Shown here: positions 17,394 to 25,773 of the stretch, one piece after another | Position numbering within the stretch: position 1 is the first letter of the stretch | How the letters are laid out: each line of letters opens with the position of its first letter | Assembly: GCF_900113735.1 (NCBI RefSeq) | Contig: NZ_FOQM01000001.1 | Location: forward strand, 186,001-250,000 | Source of the DNA: Bradyrhizobium sp. Gha | Lineage (GTDB): Bacteria; Pseudomonadota; Alphaproteobacteria; Rhizobiales; Xanthobacteraceae | Direction of reading: 5' to 3' | Length of the DNA stretch: 64,000 nucleotides | Notes under the pieces: generated by a model | The model's database searches: none | What the model saw: only the letters and a program-made list of their open reading frames with translations | Told to the model about the DNA's origin: nothing | Made by a program: the position numbers and the translations under genes

Positions 17394-17912
17394 ATGTTCG
17401 TTCGATTGGGTGCGGCAATCGCCGCCATCACGCTCGTGAGCGGCGCGGCGCTCGCGGAGGGAAAACTCACCGATCCGCAGATCGCACATATTGCCTACAC
17501 CGCGGGAAGCATCGACATTGCCGCTGCCAAGCAGGCGCAGACCAAGGCGACCAACAAGGACGTCAAGGCATTCGCCGACGACATGGTTCGCGACCATGAG
17601 GCCGTCAACAAGCAGGCCCTAGACCTCGTCAAAAAGCTTAACGTAACGCCCGAAGACAACGATACGTCCAAGGCGCTGTCGAAGGCTGCCGCCGACAAGC
17701 TCGCCGAACTCAGCAAGCTCTCGGGGGCGGCCTATGACAAGGCCTATGTCGCCAACGAGGTCGCCTATCACAAGACGGTCAACGGCGCGCTCGAGACGCA
17801 GCTGATCCCGTCGGCCAGCAATGCCGAGTTGAAGAGCTTGCTTCAGACAGGCCTGAAGATCTTTCAGGGCCACGAGCAGCACGCCGAGCATGTCGCGGCG
17901 GAACTGAAGTAG
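17394..17912 (+). CDS. Exported DUF4142 protein
   Basis: 172 residues. The signal peptide (AAIAAITLVSGAALAEG) is followed by an all-helical DUF4142 domain: IAHIAYTAGSIDIAAAKQAQ, VKAFADDMVRDHEAVNKQAL, VAYHKTVNGALETQLIPSAS, and a closing helix with FQGHEQHAEHVAAEL. The paired His/Glu helices resemble ferritin-like four-helix bundles, but no activity is established. CAGGAGG precedes ATG 17394. It is 10 bases from the cupredoxin gene, so the two probably share a transcript. Confidence 0.88.
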   Translation: MFVRLGAAIAAITLVSGAALAEGKLTDPQIAHIAYTAGSIDIAAAKQAQTKATNKDVKAFADDMVRDHEAVNKQALDLVKKLNVTPEDNDTSKALSKAAADKLAELSKLSGAAYDKAYVANEVAYHKTVNGALETQLIPSASNAELKSLLQTGLKIFQGHEQHAEHVAAELK

Positions 17913-17922
17913 GGAGCCGATC

Positions 17923-18243
17923 ATGCAGCCGGGACGCCTTCGCCTGATGATAGCAGCTCTCGCATTCGGCGCGATCGCCGTCCCGGCGCAAGCAGCCACG
18001 GTCCGGATCGTGATGGAGAACTTGGTGATCTCGCCGGCCGAGGCTTCGGCCAAGGTCGGCGACACAATAGAGCTCGTGAACAAGGACGTGCTCACGCACA
18101 CTGCGACCGCCAGAAACGGTGACTTCGACGTGATGATGCCGCCGAAGAAGACAGCGACCTACGTCCTGGAAAAGCCGGGCTCCGTCGACTACTACTGCCG
18201 CTTTCATCCCAACATGAAGGCGACGCTCAAGATCGAGCCGTGA
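17923..18243 (+). CDS. Periplasmic cupredoxin-like copper protein
   Basis: 106 residues: leader ending VPAQA, then a cupredoxin domain. Copper ligands are visible as His in DVLTHTATAR and the C-terminal cluster YYCRFHPNMKATL (Cys, His, Met). The pattern resembles amicyanin/plastocyanin-type single-domain proteins that carry electrons or copper in the periplasm. Co-transcription with the DUF4142 gene under an ECF promoter suggests an envelope or redox stress role. Confidence 0.87.
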   Translation: MQPGRLRLMIAALAFGAIAVPAQAATVRIVMENLVISPAEASAKVGDTIELVNKDVLTHTATARNGDFDVMMPPKKTATYVLEKPGSVDYYCRFHPNMKATLKIEP

Positions 18244-18317
18244 GGCTTGACCTCGGAGGTAATCGATTTGGACGCGTCCTCTCCGTTAGCGAAACCCCGA
18301 GGAGCGGAGAGAAGGAT

Positions 18318-18470
18318 ATGATCGACGCACACACGATTGCCCGCCATTATATTGAACTATGGAATGAACGAACGCCGAGCCGCCACCGTGCGTGCTGAGC
18401 GAAGACTTGATGGCGGACGCGGAATACATTGATCCGTAATGAGCGGGGATCCGTTGCACGATCCCGCCGC
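18318..18470 (+). pseudogene. Remnant of a SnoaL-like protein gene
   Basis: AGAAGGAT precedes ATG and MIDAHTIARHYIELWNERTP, then an early TGA at 18396. In the next frame the text continues LSEDLMADAEYIDP and hits TAA. Joined, this matches the N-terminus of the SnoaL/NTF2-like family as I know it. The remaining two thirds of the domain are not recognisable. Confidence 0.55.
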
Positions 18471-18602
18471 CAGAAAGCTGCCGACGAAATAGTGGTCTGG
18501 AAGGGCCGTCCGGGTTGGACCCGACCTCGCAGAGCCAGGACTGGCAAGTTCGTCGTGGCCGCACCGACTCGATTGCAGATGCTAAATCTGGGGAGGTGCG
18601 AT

Positions 18603-18774
18603 GTGTCGGCTGTCGCAAACCCGCTTGCGCGGAAGCAGGCGCTCATGGAGCGACTGGAGAACGAACGGTACCTGACCGAACGAGCGCGAGGAAATCGAGC
18701 GCGTGCTCGCGCAGATTGAGACGGCGCTGAACCTGCTCGAGTCGGGAAATGCCGCCCCGGGCGCAGCGCGCTGA
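18603..18774 (+). pseudogene. Frameshifted small coiled-coil protein gene
   Basis: GGGGAGG stands six bases before GTG 18603. The frame gives VSAVANPLARKQALMERLEN and RYLTE, then shifts by one base near 18683 into EREEIERVLAQIETALNLLE and a stop at 18774. With the extra base removed it would encode about 57 residues, mostly one charged coiled coil. Function unknown. Confidence 0.5.
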
Positions 18775-19197
18775 AGCTGCCGCTATCGCCAAGGCGGACC
18801 GCGTTCTGGAGATCGGTGCGGGTTCCGGTTGTCTGGCGGCACTCGCCGCCAACTTCGGGCAGGAGGTTTACGCGATCGAGCTCATGAAGCATTGGTGCAG
18901 CGCGCCCGATCGCGCCTTCGGCATCTCGGCTGCCGCAACGTGGATCTGCGCCCGGGCGACGGGGCTACTGGATGGCCGGATGGCGGCGAGTTCGACGTGT
19001 TCCTGATGTCGGCCGCTAGCGCGCAGACGCCCGCGACTCTCAAAACTCAACTAGCTCCGTCGGGACGACTTCTCATCCCGCTAGGCGATCCCGACGGTGT
19101 GCAGTGGCTGACGAAGCTGACACGCGGGCCGCAGGCGCATTTCATCGAGGAGCAGATTGAGGAAGTGCGTTTCGTTCCTCTTGTCGCGAGCCAGTAG
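18749..19197 (+). pseudogene. Remnant of protein-L-isoaspartate O-methyltransferase (pcm-like)
   Basis: One frame carries the S-adenosylmethionine motif (KADRVLEIGAGSGCLAALAA) and VYAIEL. Near 18885 a single-base loss (GAGCTC-ATGAAG) moves the reading to another frame, which continues HEALVQRARSRLRHLGC, LRPGDGATGWPDGGEFDVFL, LAPSGRLLIPLGD and VRFVPLVASQ, ending at 19197. These are the ordered blocks of PCMT. The N-terminal 70 or so residues of the family are missing, so it is truncated as well as frameshifted. Confidence 0.7.
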
Positions 19198-19244
19198 CCG
19201 CGGAAGCCATGACGGCAGCCTCGACCTCGCGAAATCATCCGAAC

Positions 19245-19436
19245 TCAAGATGCGTTGGCCCGAGCCCGTTCGCGAGCCTCCCGGCGCCGCTCGCGACGTT
19301 CGCGCCGACGTTTCGCTCGGTCGGCCGGCTGCCTCAACGCTGGCACCGGCGCCGCGGGGATCTCGGTCGAAGGCGCCTCCCTCGCACACGCGCAGAGCAA
19401 AGCTCCGAGCAGAATGATCGCTGCACAACGTTGCAC
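19245..19436 (-). CDS. Possible small lipoprotein
   Basis: 63 residues from a GTG. The start has a lipoprotein leader (AAIILLGALLCAC, Cys after LLCA) and the end is strongly basic (AKRRRERRERRREARERARA). No clear ribosome site is seen, so this is a weaker call. Such a peptide could sit on the inner face of the outer membrane; no family is recognised. Confidence 0.4.
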   Translation of the reverse strand: MQRCAAIILLGALLCACAREAPSTEIPAAPVPALRQPADRAKRRRERRERRREARERARANAS

Positions 19437-20039
19437 GCGGACGACGGAGACACATGTCGCCCTCCCGCCGCGCCCCGCTACGCCGCGCTACGCTATAGCC
19501 GCAGGACAGACGCTGGGGCGCGACAATGCTTGCTCGGCGAGCTCCGCACCAGCGGCAGTACTACATTTGGTACGACATGATCGATCGAGGTGCGGCTTAA
19601 GTGCTGCTGCTGCTTCGCTTTTCGAGATGTCCCGGTCCAATCCATCATGGGGGCTACGGAAAAACGAGAGCCTTGCGATTTCAACACTTTATCCTGTGTT
19701 CTGAATGGGATGAACCCGGAACATGTGCATTCCAAACTAGTCGAAATTGCACACATTTGTACCTGTTTTGACCTCTCAGTGCACACGTAGCGAACACGAA
19801 TTGGGGAGTGCACACGGCCGTGCCGGCTCTACTCAATTGCCTTTCCGGGAACAGGCGCGTCCAGGTCCGCCGCAAGAACCGCTACGTGTTAGAGAAGTTC
19901 ACGACTCTCCACTACGCGGTTCTGAAAAGCGCGCTGCAACAATTGGGCGCCAAAGCTCTTGATGTCGCATCGGATCGTCCCCGAAGGACCAACGAAAGCA
20001 GGTGGGACATAACGGCGACTCACCGCGCACTATGTCGGC
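19437..20039. other. Intergenic region, 603 bases
   Basis: It contains the second copy of the dispersed repeat; I see no convincing gene. Several short plus-strand frames lack start signals and known motifs. Confidence 0.45.
19565..19641. repeat. Dispersed bipartite intergenic repeat, copy B
   Basis: ATTTGGTACGAC at 19565 and CGCTTTTCGAGATGTCCCGG at 19616 repeat copy A at 8501 with identical offset. The 39 bases between the two blocks are not conserved. Confidence 0.45.
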
Positions 20040-21215
20040 TCACGTGCTGTCCACTGGACCATCGGTCTGATCACGCGACTCCGCTTGCACAGGCATCGTG
20101 AAGGTGAATCTGGTCTCTTCAGGGGTTGACGTAGCAACGAGTTCGCCGCCATGTGCCTTAGCGATCTGGGACGCGATGTAGAGGCCAAGCCCCAATCCCT
20201 GCCTGCTGGCGCGGGCCTTCCCGCGGAAGAACGGCTCGAACAGCTTGTCCATGGCCTCGGGGGGAATCCGTTCTCCCGCGTTGCTGACCGACAGTTCCAA
20301 GGCTTCGTCGCGCGTCTCCGCACGGACCATGACGGGCTTGCTGGCCGAGCCGTGCGTCAAGGCGTTCCCAAGCAGGTTCGACAGCATCTGCCCGATGCGC
20401 GAGCTGTCGCAATCGACAGGCCGGTCGACGTGGAGATCGACCACGATCTCCCGACCCGGCGAGGCCAGCCGCAACTCGACCACGACCTGGGTGAGGACGG
20501 CCTCCAACGGCTTGCCTGCCTTGTGCTCGACGGCGATTCCGCCGCCGAGGCGGCCGCGCGCGAGATCGAGGACGTCGTCGATTAGGCCGGCCATTCGCAT
20601 GACCGTGGTCTGCATCATTGCGACAATCTGGCGCTCCTTCTCGCTCTGCACCGTGCGGTCAAGAATTCGAGCGCCAGCGCTGAGCGCGGCAAGAGGGTTG
20701 CGCAGATCGTGACCAAGCACGGCGATGAACTGCTCGCGCAACTCGGCCATCTGATGCTCTCGCTGCAGCTTCTCCTCGGTCGCCTCGGCGGCGGCCCTGG
20801 CCATCTCGCGTGATCTCAACAGCTCCTGTTCGTACCGGCGACGATCGATGGACTTGACGAACGCGATCCGGATCGAAGTCGGCCTTCCCTCTGAGTCCCG
20901 CGTTTCCTTGCCGTTGGCGATCGTATGCAGCGGCTCGCCGTCGCCCTCGAGGAGGTCAAGGGCAACTTCGGAGAAGAAGCCGTGCATGCGAAGCAGAGGA
21001 GCAAGATGGGTCTCGTAGTAGATGCGCCCGGGCACCGTCAGAAGTTCGAGCAGCGGCCTTCCAAGCATCTGGCCAGCCGTGCATCCGCTCCATTCCAGGA
21101 GCGCTCTGTTCACGTATCCGACGCGAGCGTTGGGTAGCAGAGACACCTAGCCGAACGGCCCGTTCTCTACCATGTCCTCGAAGTCCGGGCGCGAGTTGAT
21201 GTCCACGCGGCTCAC
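20040..21215 (-). pseudogene. PAS-domain sensor histidine kinase interrupted by in-frame TAG
   Basis: From GTG 21215 the frame reads VSRVDINSRPDFEDMVENGP-FG, then TAG (21149-21147), then VSLLPNARVGYVNRALLEWS in the same frame to 20040. The upstream piece is clearly the missing start of the PAS domain. Downstream are PAS, coiled coil, HisKA with VLGHDLRNPLAALSAG, and HATPase with LSNLLGNALTHG and GLGLYIASQIAKAHGG. GTG 21146 just after the TAG could restart translation, giving 368 residues with a clipped PAS. The start overlaps the stop of the hydrolase gene (GTGA), so they were a coupled pair of the RsbQ plus PAS-sensor type. Confidence 0.75.
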
Positions 21216-22003
21216 ACGAAAGTCCGCATGGCGGCGACGACTTCGTCCGGTGCGCTGAGATTCGGGCAGTGCCCGGTGGCTTTGAGAACGATCATGCGGC
21301 TCTTTGGAATGTTGCGATTCACAAACTAGCCGACCGCCTCGGAGGCGATGATGTCTTCGCTGCACTGGAGGATGAGAGTCGGGACGGTCACCCCGGCGAG
21401 ATCCTTGCGGTTGTCGGAGGTGAAGGTCACACGGGCGAACGCCTTTGCGATGTCCGGATCTGTGCGACAAAAGCTGTTCGTGAGCTCTTCCGCGAGTTCT
21501 GGCCGGTCCGGATTCCCCATGATCAGGGGGGCCATCTGCGCGGACCAGCCCATGTGATTGGCCTCAAGAAACTCAAGGAGCTCTTCGATCTGCTTCGCGC
21601 TGAAGCCGCCGACGTAACCCTCGTCGTCAATGTAGCGGGCAGATGCGCCGACTAGGATGAGCTTACCGAACATCCCGGGCCCCTTCTGCAAGGCGAGGAC
21701 ACCGACCATGGCGCTTACCGAATGGCCGACGAACACGGCATCGTGCAGCTCCAGCCCTCGCCCGATCTCGACGACGTCATCGGCACAAGCGCTTAGATTG
21801 GAATATTTGCGCTTGTTGTAGGCGCTGAGGTCGGACCCGCCCGCCCCCACGTGATCGAACAGCACGGTGTTGAAATCGGGTTCGAAGGCCGGGGCGACGA
21901 ACCGCCACATATTCTGGTCGCACCCGTAGCCATGCGCGAACATCATGGACTGTTCACCGGCTCCGCGGACCTTCACGTTGTTGCGTTCGAGCACTCCCGG
22001 CAT
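21212..22003 (-). pseudogene. RsbQ-like alpha/beta hydrolase interrupted by in-frame TAG
   Basis: From ATG 22003 (AAGGGA upstream) the frame encodes an RsbQ/KAI2-like hydrolase: FAHGYGCDQNMWRFV, nucleophile elbow VFVGHSVSAMVG, acid in LILQCSEDIIA. It meets TAG at 21328-21326, then continues in frame with FVNRNIPKSRMIVLKATGHC and the closing PNLSAPDEVVAAM to TGA at 21212. The catalytic His (TGHCPN) is after the stop, so the truncated product should be inactive. In Bacillus RsbQ partners a PAS sensor, matching the coupled kinase gene downstream. Confidence 0.8.
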
Positions 22004-22258
22004 GAAAAGTCCCTTCTGTGGAGCTTGGCTGGACACACCCTATGCCGTCGCGGCTCGCAGTGCTGTCTACTTTGGGAGGGTGGCGGATGTGGGACGGCAC
22101 GGACCCCGCCGCCCGGGTCCGGCGCCCAGGAACGTGTATCATCTTCGCAGCCGAAGTTGCTCGAGAAATCGCTTGACGCTCTGTCCGATTGCACCCGTGC
22201 AGGAGAGCCCCGCTTGATGCTCTCTGCCTGCCCCGCGTGGATTCTCCGGCCCATTCTT

Positions 22259-22283
22259 GGAACAAAACTCAATCCGCTTGGTT
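22259..22283 (+). promoter_or_regulatory. Possible EcfG-type stress promoter
   Basis: GGAAC at 22259, a 16-base spacer and GGTT at 22280 resemble the alphaproteobacterial general-stress promoter (GGAAC-N16-CGTT) with one difference. It lies 78 bases before the hybrid kinase ATG in the 357-base gap 22004-22360, which is otherwise empty. Confidence 0.35.
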
Positions 22284-22360
22284 GGGTAAGGTTTTGTTGG
22301 CCGGGTTAAAAACAGGCGTTTGGAAGCCGTCTTCTCGAAAGGTGGCCGGGAGGGGTAAAG

Positions 22361-25300
22361 ATGTCCAGTGGGGCCGACCGGCCGGTTTCCGCCTTGCGCA
22401 TGGAGGTAGGACCCGGACCGGTGGTGCTTTCGGCGATCCTTGCCGGCTCGCCCGACGCGATCTGGTGCTGGCGCACCGACGGCGTCATCACTCAGTGGAA
22501 TCCCGCGGCAGAACGCCTGTTGGGCTTCGAGGCTTCGGAGATCGCCGGTCGTTCCCTGCTGGATCTGGTCACGCACGCGGAGCGTTCAGCCGCCGAGAAC
22601 ATGATCGCTCGCGTGAGCGCCGGCGAATCCTTTGGCCCCTTCGAAACTGTCAGGGTGGCCAAAGATGGTAGGGGCCTCGCCGTGGAGATTACGGTCGTCC
22701 CGCTGCGCGATGAGAACGGATCGATCGTGGGCGGAGCATCGTTTTGCCGAGACATCAGCGAGCGTAAGAGCGCTGCGGAATCGCTTTCGCGGACTGTTCG
22801 CGAGCTTGGAACGCTATTCCACCTGACCGAGCGCCTACAGGCTGCGAAATCCGCCCATGAGGTCTACGAGGCGGCGCTCAAGGCGATCACCGATGCGCTC
22901 GACTGCGAGCGTGCATCGATCCTGCTCTTCGATTCGGCTTCCGTCATGCGCTTCGTCGCATGGAAGGGGATCAGCGAGGAGTACCGCAAAGCCGTAGACG
23001 GTCACTCGCCGTGGACACTAGAGACGACTGATGCTGCCCCGATCTTCGTGGCTGATATTCGGGATACGAACGAACCTGATGCCCTCAAGAAGGTAATCGA
23101 GGGCGAAGGGATTCGTGGTCTCGCCTTCATTCCGCTTGTCCGCAACGGACGCGTCATGGGCAAGTTCATGACGTACTATAGGTGCCCGCATCAATTTAGC
23201 GAGGGGGAGACACGTCTAGCCAGCACAATTGCACGCCAGTTGAGCCTGTCACTGGACAGAATAATGACGGAAGAGCAATTGAGGGAATCCGAACTGCGCT
23301 TTCGTCTCATGTCGGAGCACGCTCCTGTCATGATCTGGATAAGCGACTCCGCCGGCAAATGCCTTCACCTGAATCGGCTGCTCCGAAGCTTCTGGGGGAT
23401 AGAGGAAGCAGCCATTCCCGACTTCGATTGGTCGGCGACCATTCATCCCGACGACGCTCAGGCCGTCGGCGAACAGGTTGGGGCCGCAATGGAGAAACGC
23501 GTCCCCGTAGAACTGAAAGGGCGATACCGCAGCGCCTCAGGAGCATACCGGGTGCTGGAAACCGTCGCGCATCCTCGCTTCGGAGCTTCCGGTGAATTCC
23601 TCGGGATGATTGGCGTCAACGTCGATGTAACCGAGAGAGAGGAATTGGAAGCCGAACGTCGCCGTGCCGAAGACGAATTGCGAGCGATGAATGTCGCCCT
23701 GAGAGAAAACGAAGAACGCTTGCGACTCGCTACTGCCAACGCGGACGTCGGCTTCTGGGACGTGGATGAGATCAGCGAGGTCCTGCACTGGCCACCCTTG
23801 GTCAAGGCGATGTTCGGTATCTCGCCAGACAGCCCCGTTTCGATGCTGGAGTTCTATTCGGGCCTCCACCCCGAAGACCGGGAGTTCGTCAGCGAAGCTT
23901 ATGCAGCGGCGCGAGATCCCGATAAGCGTGCTCTCTACGATGTTGAGTATCGAACCATCGGCAAAGAAGACGGTCGCGTTCGCTGGGTCGCTGCGAAGGG
24001 ACGCGGCGTGTTTGATGACCATGGCCGCTGTATGCGAGTGACCGGCACCGCGATCGACATCACTGCGCGCAAGGCTGACGAAGCAAAGCTCAAAGAGCTG
24101 AACGAGACATTGGAGCGCCGCATCTCCGAGGTCCTGGCCGAAAGGAAGGTTTTGGCCGACATTGTCGAAGGGACGGATGCGTTCGTCCAGGTCGTAGACC
24201 TGGAATTCCGTTGGCTCGCCATCAACAAGGCCGCGGCTAATGAATTCGAGAAGATATTCGGAGTTCGTCCACAGGCCGGGCAATGCATGCTCGACCTGTT
24301 GACGCATCTACCTATCGAGCGAGAAGCCGTCCGCGCGGTTTGGGCCCGCGCGCTATCCGGAGAGGAATTCACCGAAATCGCGGCGTTTGGAGATCGCGAA
24401 CGTCGCCACTATGAGATGAAGTACAATACCTTGCGGAACAGCAAAGGAGAGCGGATCGGCGCCTATCAGTTCGTCTATGACGTGACGGAGCGTATTCGGG
24501 AGCAGGAGCGGCTCGCAAGGGCGGAGGAGCAGCTCCGTCAAGGGCAGAAAATGGAGGCGATGGGTCAGCTTACCGGCGGAGTCGCCCACGACTTCAACAA
24601 CCTGTTGACGCCAATCGTCGGAGCCCTCGATGCCTTGCAGCGAAGAGGCGTAGGAGGGGAGCGCGAGCAGCGATTGATCGCCGGAGCGATGCAATCAGCA
24701 GATAGGGCCAAGACTCTCGTCCAGCGGCTGCTCGCATTCGCCCGGCGGCAACCTCTCCAAGCCAGAGCAACGCGGGTCGGGGACCTGATTCACGGAATGG
24801 GCGAGCTGATCTCCAGCACGTCCGGCCCGCAGGTCAAAGTCTCTGTGGAGATCCAGCAGGACCTGCCGGCCGCAAAGGTCGATGAAAATCAGCTGGAGAT
24901 GGCGCTCCTCAATCTCGCGGTGAATGCGCGTGACGCGATGCCCGATGGCGGCACGTTGCGTATTACCGCAGACGCCCAACAGATCGATGCGGGACATCGG
25001 ACCAACTTGAGGCCTGGACGCTATGTCAGGCTATCCGTTGCGGACAGCGGAGTCGGCATGGACGAATCTGTGAAGGCCCGGGCGATCGAGCCATTCTTCT
25101 CAACCAAGGGCATCGGAAAAGGCACGGGTCTCGGTCTATCCATGGCTCACGGGCTGGCATCGCAGTTGGGCGGCGCGCTGACCATTCAAAGCCGGCCTGG
25201 GGTGGGTACGAATATAGAAATGTGGCTTCCATCGACCGATGAGCCTGTCGCGTCGGAGAACCAGCAGCCGGCGTCGGTGCCCAGCGGCGGGGCGCTTGGG

Positions 25301-25645
25301 ACCGCCCTTCTCGTCGATGACGAGCCTCTCGTTCGTGCAGCAGCCGCTGACATGCTAACGGACCTTGGATACGCGGTTCTCGAAGCTACCTCGGCGGAAG
25401 AAGCAATCCGGCTGATCGGCGGCGGCGTCAAACCTCAGCTCCTTGTTACCGATCATTTGATGACGGGAATGAACGGCACTGATTTGGCCCGGCTCGTACG
25501 CGCACAAGTGCCTGGAACGCAGGTGCTCTTGGTGTCCGGCTACGCGGAAAGCGAGGGCGTCGCGCCTGATCTTCCGCGGATGGTCAAGCCATTCAGCATT
25601 GGCGACCTCGCTGCGAAACTCGCCAGCCTATCGAGTGGCGGATAA
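22361..25645 (+). CDS. Hybrid PAS/GAF sensor histidine kinase with receiver domain
   Basis: 1094 residues, cytoplasmic (no membrane segments). Order: PAS about 20-135 (SPDAIWCWRTDGVITQWNPA), GAF about 150-300 (DALDCERASILLFDS), PAS about 310-425 (TIHPDDAQAVGEQ), PAS about 450-575 (GLHPEDREFVSEAY), PAS about 590-715, HisKA with GGVAHDFNNLLTPIV (His near 742), HATPase to about 965 (LLNLAVNARDAMPDGG, GTGLGLSMAHGLA), and receiver from about 983 (LLVDDEPLVRAAA, Asp in LLVTDHLMTGM, Lys in MVKPFS). It is a HWE-free, HDFNN-type hybrid kinase that would autophosphorylate and pass phosphate to its own receiver. Ligand unknown. It follows the two broken stress-signalling genes but is divergent from them. 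Confidence 0.9.
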   Translation: MSSGADRPVSALRMEVGPGPVVLSAILAGSPDAIWCWRTDGVITQWNPAAERLLGFEASEIAGRSLLDLVTHAERSAAENMIARVSAGESFGPFETVRVAKDGRGLAVEITVVPLRDENGSIVGGASFCRDISERKSAAESLSRTVRELGTLFHLTERLQAAKSAHEVYEAALKAITDALDCERASILLFDSASVMRFVAWKGISEEYRKAVDGHSPWTLETTDAAPIFVADIRDTNEPDALKKVIEGEGIRGLAFIPLVRNGRVMGKFMTYYRCPHQFSEGETRLASTIARQLSLSLDRIMTEEQLRESELRFRLMSEHAPVMIWISDSAGKCLHLNRLLRSFWGIEEAAIPDFDWSATIHPDDAQAVGEQVGAAMEKRVPVELKGRYRSASGAYRVLETVAHPRFGASGEFLGMIGVNVDVTEREELEAERRRAEDELRAMNVALRENEERLRLATANADVGFWDVDEISEVLHWPPLVKAMFGISPDSPVSMLEFYSGLHPEDREFVSEAYAAARDPDKRALYDVEYRTIGKEDGRVRWVAAKGRGVFDDHGRCMRVTGTAIDITARKADEAKLKELNETLERRISEVLAERKVLADIVEGTDAFVQVVDLEFRWLAINKAAANEFEKIFGVRPQAGQCMLDLLTHLPIEREAVRAVWARALSGEEFTEIAAFGDRERRHYEMKYNTLRNSKGERIGAYQFVYDVTERIREQERLARAEEQLRQGQKMEAMGQLTGGVAHDFNNLLTPIVGALDALQRRGVGGEREQRLIAGAMQSADRAKTLVQRLLAFARRQPLQARATRVGDLIHGMGELISSTSGPQVKVSVEIQQDLPAAKVDENQLEMALLNLAVNARDAMPDGGTLRITADAQQIDAGHRTNLRPGRYVRLSVADSGVGMDESVKARAIEPFFSTKGIGKGTGLGLSMAHGLASQLGGALTIQSRPGVGTNIEMWLPSTDEPVASENQQPASVPSGGALGTALLVDDEPLVRAAAADMLTDLGYAVLEATSAEEAIRLIGGGVKPQLLVTDHLMTGMNGTDLARLVRAQVPGTQVLLVSGYAESEGVAPDLPRMVKPFSIGDLAAKLASLSSGG

Positions 25646-25654
25646 CTGGGACCA

Positions 25655-25745
25655 GCGCGGGCTTGCCACCCGCAATCAGCACGCTGTCGGCATAGGTCAC
25701 CCAGTGTAGGCGGCTCGACGGCCGGAACGACGACGACGGCATTGC
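25655..25745 (-). pseudogene. Short fragment of a class I aminotransferase gene
   Basis: On the minus strand one frame reads HWVTYADSVLIAGGKPALVP, which fits the WVSYPDxVxLAGGxPVxV block of aspartate-type aminotransferases. Nothing before or after it matches. I read it as a leftover piece of a deleted gene between the hybrid kinase and the aldehyde dehydrogenase. Confidence 0.4.
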
Positions 25746-25746
25746 A

Positions 25747-25762
25747 ACGTGAACGTTCACGT
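25747..25762. repeat. Perfect 16-bp palindrome
   Basis: ACGTGAACGTTCACGT is fully self-complementary. It lies between two convergent gene ends, beside the aminotransferase fragment, so it may be an orphan operator or part of a terminator. Confidence 0.5.
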
Positions 25763-25773
25763 CTCGCCCTTTG

